The position numbers and the translations under genes are program-made. From the NCBI GenBank assembly GCA_029261305.1, contig JAJDBO010000131.1, positions 1 through 23,592 on the forward strand: 23,592 nt of DNA. The letters are read 5' to 3'. Positions within the stretch are counted from its first letter, which is position 1. Each line of letters opens with the position of its first letter. This DNA comes from Nitrospirales bacterium (lineage in GTDB: Bacteria; Nitrospirota; Nitrospiria; Nitrospirales; UBA8639). Shown here in pieces: positions 14,834-22,344 of this stretch. The notes under the pieces are model-generated. The model was not told the origin of the DNA. It saw only the letters and a list, made by a program, of their open reading frames with translations, and searched no databases.

Positions 14834-16034
14834 ACCAACGCGACTTGAGGTCCCTTCATTGGCACCCCATGGGACGACTCTTCAGTCTGCCAATCATGAA
14901 TCAACCATGACGGTCTCCCATGATCTTGAATTGGACCTTCGCGCGAATACGCTTGCCTTGGAAGCTAAGCTTCAAGAAAACACCAAGCTGAAACAAGAAC
15001 GGGAGGCGTTAATTCGCAATCTTGAATTAGGGGTATTGGTAACGAATGCGACTGGCAAGGTCACAGCGGTGAACGAGATGGCTGAGGATCTCTTAGGGCA
15101 ACCTCGTGAGCACCTACTGGGCGTTCCCCTTGATGGAATTTGGTCTGAATGTGGATTGCCTACCGTCCCTTTTTCCTCGGTTCGCTATCAGGAGCGGTTT
15201 CTCACAGGGTATGACCAAGTCCTTCCGCCACCAAGGCCAAGAGGAAAAGTAGCCATTAGAATTATCAAGGACGTGACGATTCTCAGGACCATTCAAGATC
15301 AAATCGCCAATCAGCAACGTCTTGCGGTGATGGGGGAAATGATCGGGACTATTGCCCATGAAATTCGAAATCCTTTGGGGAGTATCGAATTGTTCGCATC
15401 ACTGTTGGGCACTTCCATTCAGGATGATGCCGAGCGGCAAACATTGGCGAAACAGATTGCCAAGGTCGTGCAAAGTCTTGATCACGTGTTGTCGAACCTT
15501 TTAGTCATGGCCCGCGACCTCTCGCCGAATATTCAATCCGTGAATCTCGAAACGGTGGTTCACGATGTGACCATGATGGCCATGCATGCAATTCGTGAAC
15601 GGGCAGTGTCCGTGACGGAAACGCTTAATACCTCGTCGCGCATGGTTCGTGCTGATGAACCGTTGCTCAAGCAGGCCCTATTGAATGTCTTGCTGAATGC
15701 CATCCATGCGTCATCCCCTCATGGTGTGATTGAAATTTCGAGTCGATGGGCATCGATCGACTCTTGTCATCAAGACGTGGCAAGGATTACGGGAGGCCAT
15801 CCGCCGCACGAAGCGGTGGTTCTGAGTGTTCGTGATTATGGATGTGGAATACGACAAGAAGATCAAGAGCGTATGTTCGATCCATTTTTCTCGAAGCGAA
15901 GTGGTGGCACGGGATTAGGGTTGGCCATTGTGCGACAGATTATGGATGTCCATCAAGGATGGGTGGAATGGACGAGTGCACCGAACCAAGGGACAACGAT
16001 TTCGTTGTGGATTCCCCAAGAGAGGGAGGGGTAA
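14814..16034 (+). CDS. soluble PAS-domain histidine kinase, FlrB/FleS-like
   Basis: I chose the GTG at 14814 (406 residues) because AGGAG at 14805-14809 precedes it; the frame extends further up inside the TPR gene without a ribosome binding site. Residues about 45-68 are a coiled coil and about 70-160 a PAS sensor (LELGVLVTNATGKVTAVNEM). The HisKA helix pair has GTIAHEIRNPLGSIEL with phospho-acceptor His182. The ATPase domain has N-box LLNVLLNAIHAS (Asn291/Asn295), G1 DYGCGI (341-346), F-box FDPFFS (355-360) and G2 GGTGLGLAIV (364-373). No membrane segment or signal peptide is seen, so it senses an internal cue, as FlrB and FleS do. It should phosphorylate Asp61 of the regulator encoded next, whose ATG overlaps this stop (TAATG at 16032-16036). 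The flagellar role rests on the gene neighbourhood. Confidence 0.92.
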   Translation: MKKTKNRPTRLEVPSLAPHGTTLQSANHESTMTVSHDLELDLRANTLALEAKLQENTKLKQEREALIRNLELGVLVTNATGKVTAVNEMAEDLLGQPREHLLGVPLDGIWSECGLPTVPFSSVRYQERFLTGYDQVLPPPRPRGKVAIRIIKDVTILRTIQDQIANQQRLAVMGEMIGTIAHEIRNPLGSIELFASLLGTSIQDDAERQTLAKQIAKVVQSLDHVLSNLLVMARDLSPNIQSVNLETVVHDVTMMAMHAIRERAVSVTETLNTSSRMVRADEPLLKQALLNVLLNAIHASSPHGVIEISSRWASIDSCHQDVARITGGHPPHEAVVLSVRDYGCGIRQEDQERMFDPFFSKRSGGTGLGLAIVRQIMDVHQGWVEWTSAPNQGTTISLWIPQEREG

Positions 16035-17401
16035 TGAAGGAATTGATGGAGTGTGAGGAAGAGTCTGTCATTCTCGTGGTCGAAGATGATTCGAACATGC
16101 GGATGGCGTTATCCAAGTCCCTTGGAGGACAGGGCTATCCCGTTGTGCTCGCTCATGATGGGTATGAAGCGTTGGAATGTCTAGAAAAACAACCAGCCTG
16201 GTTGGTGATTGCGGATGTGAATATGCCGGGAAAAGGAGGCATCGAGATGTTACGGGATATCCGTGCCATGGGAAATTCGATCCCCGTGGTCCTGATGACG
16301 GCCTATAGCACGGTGGATACTGCGGTACAGGCATTGAAGCTTGGGGCGGCGGACTATTTGCAGAAGCCATTCCAATTTCAGCAACTCGAGGGAATGATCT
16401 CTCGGTTGCGCCATGAAACTACGGTCGCTGGTGAAGAGCTGGTTACGTTGAAAGAGGAAGAGCCTGCCGTTGGATTTCTCACATGCAATGAACGAGTTCG
16501 GCAAATTCTGAAGATGCTGGAAGCTGTGGCCCCAAGTAATGCCACGGTGTTGATTCAGGGAGAAAGTGGAACAGGAAAAGAAGTCTTAGCGCAATATGTT
16601 CACAGTATCAGTCCACGAGCCAATCGGCCATTTGTGGCGGTGAACTGTGCCGCGCTTCCAGATGGGTTGTTGGAGAGTGAGTTATTCGGCTACGAAAAAG
16701 GTGCCTTTACAGGAGCCATGGCCCGTCGTAGTGGAAAATTTGAACTGGCACATCAAGGCACCTTGTTATTGGATGAAATTGGAGAAATGAGTTTAGGGCT
16801 CCAAGCCAAGCTCCTACGGGTTCTGCAAGAACGTGAAGTCGACCGTCTTGGAGCACGCCAGCCAATTTCCGTGGACATTCGTGTATTGGTGACGACCAAT
16901 CGAAATTTACAACAAGAGGTTCAAGCAGGAAACTTTCGCGAAGACTTGTACTATCGATTGAGCGTGATGCCGGTCACTCTTCCTCCGCTTCGTGAACGCC
17001 CGGAAGACATTCCGCTATTGGCGGAGTACCTTGCGGAGCGATCATTCAGAAGAAATAAGGGTTCTGGTGGAGGGATTACACCTGAAGCCCTTGGATGTTT
17101 GAGATCGCGTCATTGGCGTGGGAACGTTCGTGAGCTTGAGAACGTCATTGAGCGCGCGGTGTTGTTGGCCGACGCAGGACCGCTTCGCATAGAACATTTT
17201 GCATTTGACGCTGGTGCGATGAATGTGACCCTTCCCATGGAACCAACGGGCTCGATCTGGGAAATGGAGCGAGACTTAATCCTGCGAACCTTGGAACGAC
17301 ACAACGGGAACCGAACGCATGCGGCCAAGGAATTGGGCATCAGTATTCGGACGATGCGAAATAAGTTGCGAGAATATCGCCAGTTAGGAATCAATGTTTA
17401 G
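16034..17401 (+). CDS. NtrC-family sigma-54 flagellar response regulator, FlrC/FleR-like
   Basis: This 455-residue regulator starts at ATG 16034, overlapping the kinase stop by one base, with GGGAGGGG just upstream. The receiver (about 11-125) has Asp18-Asp19, phospho-acceptor Asp61 (LVIADVNMPG), Thr89 and Lys111. The AAA+ domain has Walker A GESGTGKE (176-183), GAFTGA (223-228), Walker B LLLDEIGEM (244-252) and NFREDLYYRL. The C-terminal Fis-type helix-turn-helix is HAAKELGISIRTMRNKLREY (429-448). FlrC/FleR proteins activate sigma-54 promoters of hook-basal-body operons. Here a sigma-54 promoter lies 190 bases downstream of this gene, before flgB, with a dyad further upstream as a likely binding site. 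Regulation of flgB onward by this protein is inferred from those two sites and from position. Confidence 0.93.
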   Translation: MKELMECEEESVILVVEDDSNMRMALSKSLGGQGYPVVLAHDGYEALECLEKQPAWLVIADVNMPGKGGIEMLRDIRAMGNSIPVVLMTAYSTVDTAVQALKLGAADYLQKPFQFQQLEGMISRLRHETTVAGEELVTLKEEEPAVGFLTCNERVRQILKMLEAVAPSNATVLIQGESGTGKEVLAQYVHSISPRANRPFVAVNCAALPDGLLESELFGYEKGAFTGAMARRSGKFELAHQGTLLLDEIGEMSLGLQAKLLRVLQEREVDRLGARQPISVDIRVLVTTNRNLQQEVQAGNFREDLYYRLSVMPVTLPPLRERPEDIPLLAEYLAERSFRRNKGSGGGITPEALGCLRSRHWRGNVRELENVIERAVLLADAGPLRIEHFAFDAGAMNVTLPMEPTGSIWEMERDLILRTLERHNGNRTHAAKELGISIRTMRNKLREYRQLGINV

Positions 17402-17452
17402 GGGTTGGGAAGCGTGAAACGAATCTCAGAATCTTAATCATTGCGCATCATG

Positions 17453-17480
17453 ATTCATGCATTTCGTCATAGGCATGAAT
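17453..17480. promoter_or_regulatory. inverted repeat, candidate upstream activator site for flgB
   Basis: ATTCATGC (17453-17460) and GCATGAAT (17473-17480) form a perfect eight-base dyad whose half-site centres are 20 bases, two helical turns, apart. Flanking ATCA and TGAT extend it imperfectly. It lies about 125-150 bases before the sigma-54 -12 element, the normal distance for an enhancer bound by an NtrC-type activator. It could instead be a hairpin ending the regulator transcript, but no T run follows. Confidence 0.45.
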
Positions 17481-17590
17481 TGCTGATCGGTAAAAATTGC
17501 GCGGTTAATTGTTCCTGCAAAGGTAGATGGCAGCACCAAAAACTGAGCACAAGAGAGAAGAGCCCGTAGAAATACTCTGTTTCGGCGTTA

Positions 17591-17606
17591 TGGCATTGGG
17601 GTTGCT
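17591..17606 (+). promoter_or_regulatory. sigma-54 promoter of the flgB operon
   Basis: TGGCAT-TGGGG-TTGCT fits the sigma-54 consensus TGGCAC-N5-TTGC with one mismatch. GG (17592-17593) and GC (17604-17605) are at the strict 12-base offset. The predicted start near 17617 gives a leader of about 16 bases, which carries the GGGAGGG ribosome binding site of flgB at 17633. Confidence 0.8.
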
Positions 17607-17632
17607 ATTTTTGGGGTAGGGAGGGAAACGTC

Positions 17633-18040
17633 ATGGTGATTTCACCTTGGGATGGAGGGACAAAGCTTTATGAACATTCCCTCGATGTACGTGGGGCGAT
17701 TCATGAAGCCGTTGCTGCGAATGTGGCCAATGAGGAAACCCCTGGATATCGGGCCATGCATTTACCATTTAAGCAAGCCTTGCAAGCGGCTGAGAAAGGA
17801 AATGGGCCTCTTCTTCCTATGAAGACTCATTCCTTTCACCTGCCAATTATTAACGAAGGTGAGCGTGCGTTTCTTCATGTGACTACACCTCTGATGGGAA
17901 GCGGACCGGATCAAAATACCGTCAATCTTGAAGAAGAAATGACACAAATGGCCGAAAACAATTTAATGTACATGGCTGTCGCACAATTCTTATCTGGACG
18001 ATTCGATGGATGGCGGAGTGCGATAAATGAAGGTCGATAA
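17633..18040 (+). CDS. flgB: flagellar basal-body rod protein FlgB
   Basis: This 135-residue protein is a subunit of the proximal rod of the flagellar basal body. The N-terminal rod motif is AVAANVANEETPGYRA (residues about 29-44), and the C-terminal segment NTVNLEEEMTQMAENNLMYM is the conserved helical part that packs in the rod with FlgC. Length is close to the usual 130-140. As expected there is no Sec signal peptide; rod proteins leave by the flagellar export apparatus. GGGAGGG stands about six bases before the ATG. It is the first gene behind the sigma-54 promoter, and flgC and fliE follow in the order typical of these operons. The gap to flgC is 91 bases; a small dyad TGTTC-TCATG-GAACA (18056-18070) lies there. 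Confidence 0.95.
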   Translation: MVISPWDGGTKLYEHSLDVRGAIHEAVAANVANEETPGYRAMHLPFKQALQAAEKGNGPLLPMKTHSFHLPIINEGERAFLHVTTPLMGSGPDQNTVNLEEEMTQMAENNLMYMAVAQFLSGRFDGWRSAINEGR

Positions 18041-18131
18041 TCATATACCGTCGTTTGTTCTCATGGAACATTGAAATGCTCATGATCAAATGTGAACGAC
18101 GAAATACGAGATCCGAAACAAGGAGACAAAG

Positions 18132-18575
18132 ATGAATGTTGATCGATTATTTTCAGTGGTTGGATCAGCGCTGACTGCTCAGCGTCAGCGACTCAATATT
18201 ATTTCAGGAAATTTGGCGAACGCCGGGTCTACCCGTTCCCCAGACGGTGGTCCCTATACCCGCCGTGATGTGGTGTTTAAGTCGGTTCAGCAAGGTTCAC
18301 CATTTAAACAGGTGTTTTCGGCGGCATTCGGAGGAGTGGCGGAGCCGAGCGGCGTTCGGATTTCGCGGGTGGTTGAGGATCAGCGGCCTCCGCGACAAGT
18401 GTATGACCCAAAACATCCCGATGCCGACGGTAAAGGGTTTGTGGCGTTGCCGAATGTGAATCCTGTGGAGGAAATGACGAATTTGCTTTCCACCTCACGA
18501 TCCTATGAAGCCAACCTCGCGGTGTTGGATACTGGAAAGAATATGGCCCTGCGGGTGCTGGATTTAGCTCGATAA
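18132..18575 (+). CDS. flgC: flagellar basal-body rod protein FlgC
   Basis: This 147-residue proximal rod protein starts MNVDRLFSVVGSALTAQRQR with the motif NIISGNLANAGSTRSPDGGP (the family's NxANxxT-PGGPY region). It has the characteristic middle HPDADGKGFVALPNVNPVEE, and ends in TSRSYEANLAVLDTGKNMAL, the conserved C-terminal helix. Length agrees with the family (about 135-150). AAGGAG lies before the ATG (18119-18125 region). It polymerises with FlgB and the distal-rod proteins between the MS ring and hook, and is exported by the flagellar type III system. It follows flgB and precedes fliE by 113 bases, a gap that contains only a short palindrome, GGAAA-TAAT-TTTCC (18608-18621). Confidence 0.96.
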   Translation: MNVDRLFSVVGSALTAQRQRLNIISGNLANAGSTRSPDGGPYTRRDVVFKSVQQGSPFKQVFSAAFGGVAEPSGVRISRVVEDQRPPRQVYDPKHPDADGKGFVALPNVNPVEEMTNLLSTSRSYEANLAVLDTGKNMALRVLDLAR

Positions 18576-18688
18576 CAAATGTGACGCGTGATCCGTGAAA
18601 TGTGGGGGGAAATAATTTTCCTAATTGCCGTATCACACATCCTGCATTACGGGTGACGACTTTCAGGAAATCAGAATAAGGAGTTCCG

Positions 18689-18994
18689 ATGGATGATTTA
18701 ACGATTCGAGGATTTGAATCCCTTGCGGGGATTAACGAGCGTGGGGTGGTCACCCCTGGTCGTCAAGTGGAGTCACAAGACTTCATGGAACTGATGAAGG
18801 GCGCTGTGGATAAGGTGAATCAATTAGGCCATGAGTCTGGACGATTAGAAGATGCGGTGGCTCGTGGGGAAAATATGAATATTCATCAAGCCATCATTGC
18901 CGGAGAAAAGGCAGGATTGTCCTTTCAATTAATGATGCAAGTGCGAAACAAACTCCTTGATGCGTATCAAGAAGTCTCACGAATGCAAATCTAG
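18689..18994 (+). CDS. fliE: flagellar hook-basal body complex protein FliE
   Basis: This 101-residue protein joins the MS ring (FliF) to the proximal rod. Its C-terminal two thirds fit the family: SQDFMELMKGAVDKVNQLGH, then MNIHQAIIAGEKAGLSFQL and MMQVRNKLLDAYQEVSRMQI, the last being the near-invariant ending (rNKLldAYqEimrMqv-like). The N-terminus is variable, as usual. Length is normal (about 100-110). TAAGGAG lies seven bases before the ATG. It sits between flgC and fliF, its usual neighbours. Confidence 0.96.
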   Translation: MDDLTIRGFESLAGINERGVVTPGRQVESQDFMELMKGAVDKVNQLGHESGRLEDAVARGENMNIHQAIIAGEKAGLSFQLMMQVRNKLLDAYQEVSRMQI

Positions 18995-19086
18995 TCCGGA
19001 GTTGTTTGAAAAGATAGGGCATAAAAAGTCACGAGATATGAGCAACGAGTGACGATCATTTCCCAAGGACAAGGAAGTTTTTTATT

Positions 19087-20703
19087 ATGGCTGAGGACGA
19101 AGTAAGCACCAAATCTCTCCTGGATACGGCCAAGGAGAATTTCCAGCAACTCCCTTCTGTTCAGAGGATGGGATTGCTGTCGCTGTTGGCCTTGGCCCTT
19201 GCGGCGATTCCTGTGCTGATGCTCATGGGACGTGAGCCAGACATGACGGTGTTGTTCTCAAACTTGGAAGATGGAGATGTGCAGGCCATCGCGGGTCGCC
19301 TTGAAGCCCAACAAGTGCCTTTTACGATGGTGGGAAATGGCAATACCATTATGGTGCCTAGTGAGAAAGTTCACGAATTGCGCATCCAAATGGCAGGTGA
19401 AGGCCTTCCGGAAGCGAGTGGCGTGGGATTTGAAATCTTCGATCGAACCAATCTAGGAGTAGGGGAATACGCACAAAAGATCAATTTCCGTCGTGCTTTG
19501 CAAGGGGAACTGGCGAGAACGATTAGCCAGATGCCCGGAGTCCAGCGTGCCCGCGTGCATTTGGTGATTCCCGAACGTCGACTATTTTCCAATGATCGCG
19601 AGCCGTCTCGGGCCGCGGTCGTTGTGACGTCGAAGCGTGGGGGAACCTTGAATGAAAATCAAATTCAAGGTGTGGTGCATTTGGTCGCGAGTAGTGTTGA
19701 AGGCCTTGACCCTGCACAAGTAACCGTGGTGGATAGTCGAGGTCAGGTGTTGAGTCGCCCCGAACAGGAAGGCCAAGTCGAGCTGAGTGGGACGCAGTTG
19801 GAAATGCAACGATCGGTGGAAACTGATTTTGAACGCCGCTTACAGACAATGCTTGATCAAGTCTTGGGGCCGGACAAGTCGGTGGTCCGCGTGTCGGCAG
19901 CTTTAGATTTTCGTCAAGTGGAAGTCACAGAGGAGCAGTTTGATCCTGACACCCAGGTGGTCAGAAGCGAACAACGGAGCCAGGAAAAAGTGTCAGGAAA
20001 TGATGGCCCTTCCGGTGTGCCTGGAACGCGTTCGAATGTGCCAAATGAAGACGAACCTGATGGAAATAACGGGAATAAAGAAGCCAAACGAAAGTCTGAA
20101 ACCGTCAACTATGAGATGAATCGAAAAGTCAGCAAAGTCATTGAGGCAAGTGGGAAAATCCAACGCTTGTCCGTAGCGGTACTCGTCGATGGGTCTTATA
20201 AAGACGTGGTGAATGAGGAATCCGGAGAAACCACGTCTGAATATGTGCCACGTCCTGAAGCCGAAATGACGAAGTTGGTAGAGAGTATCAAAAAGGCCGT
20301 CGGATTTTCAGAAGCCCGAGGCGACCAAATTGAGGTCGTTAATCATCCCTTTGAGCCTTCGGTTCTTGAAGCTGAGGAACAATCGGCGATCAATGCGGTG
20401 GAAGACTTCCTGATTACCTGGGGCGGCTATCTGAAGCCCCTCGTGTTCCTGTTATTGGGCCTATCGGTATTAATGCTGGTGGTGAAGCCTCTTGTCAAAA
20501 ATTTAGTGACACCTCCGCCACCTCCAATGGCCGCGTTACCTCAGGGGTTACCGGCCACCGTTGGAGAGTTGGAGGCTAAAGAAGAAGTGATTACTCCTGA
20601 ACAGCAGGCGGTGCAGTTGGCGATTGCCAATCCCCAAGCCGCGGCGTTTGTGATTCGAGAATGGATCAAGGATGAGACCGAAGTTGAAGTAGAGGCAAAA
20701 TAA
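19087..20703 (+). CDS. fliF: flagellar MS-ring protein FliF
   Basis: This 538-residue protein forms the MS ring in the inner membrane. The first membrane helix is at about 28-47 (GLLSLLALALAAIPVLMLMG) and the second at about 451-470 (PLVFLLLGLSVLMLVVKPLV). Between them is the periplasmic ring-building part: the YscJ-like domain with TVLFSNLEDGDVQAI, GVGFEIFDRTNLGVGEYAQK, FRRALQGELARTISQMPGVQ and RVHLVIPERRLF. A variable acidic/Asn-rich stretch at about 300-335 matches the loop that lines the beta collar. The cytoplasmic tail ends in ANPQAAAFVIREWI, the segment that binds FliG. Five consecutive prolines follow the second helix and could need EF-P for translation. The ribosome binding site AAGGACAAGGAAG is upstream, and the stop overlaps the fliG ATG by one base. 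Confidence 0.96.
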   Translation: MAEDEVSTKSLLDTAKENFQQLPSVQRMGLLSLLALALAAIPVLMLMGREPDMTVLFSNLEDGDVQAIAGRLEAQQVPFTMVGNGNTIMVPSEKVHELRIQMAGEGLPEASGVGFEIFDRTNLGVGEYAQKINFRRALQGELARTISQMPGVQRARVHLVIPERRLFSNDREPSRAAVVVTSKRGGTLNENQIQGVVHLVASSVEGLDPAQVTVVDSRGQVLSRPEQEGQVELSGTQLEMQRSVETDFERRLQTMLDQVLGPDKSVVRVSAALDFRQVEVTEEQFDPDTQVVRSEQRSQEKVSGNDGPSGVPGTRSNVPNEDEPDGNNGNKEAKRKSETVNYEMNRKVSKVIEASGKIQRLSVAVLVDGSYKDVVNEESGETTSEYVPRPEAEMTKLVESIKKAVGFSEARGDQIEVVNHPFEPSVLEAEEQSAINAVEDFLITWGGYLKPLVFLLLGLSVLMLVVKPLVKNLVTPPPPPMAALPQGLPATVGELEAKEEVITPEQQAVQLAIANPQAAAFVIREWIKDETEVEVEAK

Positions 20704-21698
20704 TGGCGGGAGATTTATCGGGATCTGAAAAAGCGGCAATCCTGTTGTTGGCCATGGGCGAACAGGGGGCGATCGAGGTCATGAAAATGCTTGACCCAAA
20801 GGATATACGCCAAGTGGGCCAGGAAATCGGTGGCATTGCCAGCGTGGCCGCCGAAGATCATACGACGGTCATGTCAGAATTCACCAAGCTGGCGTCATCA
20901 TCAGGGCTTTCAGTGGAGGGCAAAACCTTTTTGTCAAAAGTGTTGAATAAAGCCTTGGGCCGAGATAAAGCTCGTCGAATTCTGGCATCATTGTCCACGT
21001 CTGATAATGCAGGGTTTGAAGCGCTGAAAGTTCTTGATGCGGCGTCGATTGCGAATATGCTTACACATGAACATCCACAAACCGGGGCCTTAATCATGGC
21101 CAATCTTGATGCAGATCAGGCTGGGCAAGTGCTGAATTTACTGAATGCGAAAAAGCGTGAAGAGGTCATGTATCGGATGGCGTGCACGGAAGATGTGTTG
21201 CCCAGTGTTTTGGAAGAATTAAATACTGTTATCGAAGAAGAATTGCGGGTCGGTGTGGGCAGGAATGCCGTACCGGTTGGCGGTGCTGGGATGGTCGCTG
21301 AGGTTTTGAATACGGTTGGGAAGGAAGTGAAAGACACGATTCTGGCGTCGCTGGAATCGCGAAATGAAAAATTGACGGAAGAAATTCGTGCAAAAATGTT
21401 TGTCTTTGAAGACTTGGAATATGTGGATGATCGGGGAATGCAAGAATTACTGCGCGAAGTGAGCAAAGAAGATCTGATGATTGCCTTGAGAGCGGCCGAT
21501 GAGGTCCTGCGTGATAAGTTCTTCAAGAATATGTCAAGTCGTGCGGCCGATGCTTTAAGAGATGATATGGAAGCCAAAGGTCCTGCGAAAATTAGTGATG
21601 TTGAAGCCAGTCAACGGACGATTTTGAAAGTCGCGCAAAAACTGGCCGCAGAAGGCCGTATCGCACTTGGAGGCAAAGATGCTGAACAAATGGTCTAA
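20703..21698 (+). CDS. fliG: flagellar motor switch protein FliG
   Basis: This 331-residue rotor protein binds FliF through its N-terminal domain (SGSEKAAILLLAMGEQGAIE) and FliM through the EHPQT motif (THEHPQTGALIMANL, 123-127). Torque is generated by the charged C-terminal helix in KMFVFEDLEYVDDRGMQELL and the following LIALRAADEVLR-type segment (here LMIALRAADEVLRDKFFKNM, 258-277). A flexible glycine-containing linker at about 185-200 divides the middle domains. All domains are present, and the length matches E. coli FliG (331). Translation is probably coupled to fliF (TAATG overlap). The fliH start lies inside its last codons. Confidence 0.97.
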   Translation: MAGDLSGSEKAAILLLAMGEQGAIEVMKMLDPKDIRQVGQEIGGIASVAAEDHTTVMSEFTKLASSSGLSVEGKTFLSKVLNKALGRDKARRILASLSTSDNAGFEALKVLDAASIANMLTHEHPQTGALIMANLDADQAGQVLNLLNAKKREEVMYRMACTEDVLPSVLEELNTVIEEELRVGVGRNAVPVGGAGMVAEVLNTVGKEVKDTILASLESRNEKLTEEIRAKMFVFEDLEYVDDRGMQELLREVSKEDLMIALRAADEVLRDKFFKNMSSRAADALRDDMEAKGPAKISDVEASQRTILKVAQKLAAEGRIALGGKDAEQMV

Positions 21699-22344
21699 AA
21701 TAATTAAAGAACCCGAAGGGGGGTTGGCCATTGAAAGTTGGGAAGCGCTGGATTTAGAAGAAGAGCGTTTGGCCAAAGAGCGTGCAGAGCAGGAAAAGGA
21801 GCCTCCACATGATTGTTCTCAACTGCAACAAGAGGCCTATGACTCAGGAGTTGAGCGGGGAACCCAACAAGGCCGTGCCGAGATGCAGGGGCCGACTGAG
21901 GCTGAAATTGCGCGAACCCTAAATATTGTGGCGCAAGTCGAACAAGTGCGTCTGGAGTCTGCCAAGCAAGCCGAGTCTGATATTGTGGAATTGGCCTTGG
22001 CCATGGCTCGCAAAGTGATTCACCGGGAGGTGTCCCTAGATCCTGACATTGTGGTGGCGCAAGTGCGAGAGATTATTGCGACGATCATCGAAGCTGGGGT
22101 GGTTCGCGTGTTGGTTCATCCTGATGAAGTTGAGTATCTCCAAACTTTTCGTCCTTCATTTGCCGGTGCGGATGGGAATCCTGTCCAACTCAGCATCCAT
22201 GGAGACGAAACCATCCAACCTGGCGGTTGTATTATTGAATCCAGTCAATATTTCATCAACGCCACCATAGAAAAACAACTCGAAGCCATCTGGCAGGAAA
22301 TGCTGGTGTCCGATGCCGAGATCGACCCTCCTCCAGCGTCTTGA
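21679..22344 (+). CDS. fliH: flagellar export ATPase regulator FliH
   Basis: I chose ATG 21679 (221 residues) because GGAGG at 21669-21673 stands five bases upstream; a TTG at 21667 is possible but unlikely. FliH binds and restrains the FliI ATPase and docks it on the C ring. The N-terminal third is highly charged, and AYDSGVERGTQQGRAEM carries the AxxxG/GxxxG-type repeat seen in FliH. Residues about 90-215 form the conserved domain: ELALAMARKVIHREVSLDPD, VVAQVREIIATI, VRVLVHPDEVEYL, GGCIIESSQYFINATIEKQL. It overlaps fliG by 20 bases upstream and fliI by 32 bases downstream. The family is divergent, but motif and position agree. Confidence 0.92.
   Translation: MLNKWSKIIKEPEGGLAIESWEALDLEEERLAKERAEQEKEPPHDCSQLQQEAYDSGVERGTQQGRAEMQGPTEAEIARTLNIVAQVEQVRLESAKQAESDIVELALAMARKVIHREVSLDPDIVVAQVREIIATIIEAGVVRVLVHPDEVEYLQTFRPSFAGADGNPVQLSIHGDETIQPGGCIIESSQYFINATIEKQLEAIWQEMLVSDAEIDPPPAS

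Noticed and set aside
15842..16033. Upstream extension of the second regulator frame into the kinase gene
   Set aside because: It overlaps the conserved kinase ATPase motifs in another frame; ATG 16034 has a strong ribosome binding site and begins the receiver domain as usual.
18064..18079. Sigma-54-like TGGAAC ... ATGC before flgC
   Set aside because: GG and GC are 13 bases apart instead of the strict 12, and the match is poor; flgC is served by the promoter before flgB.
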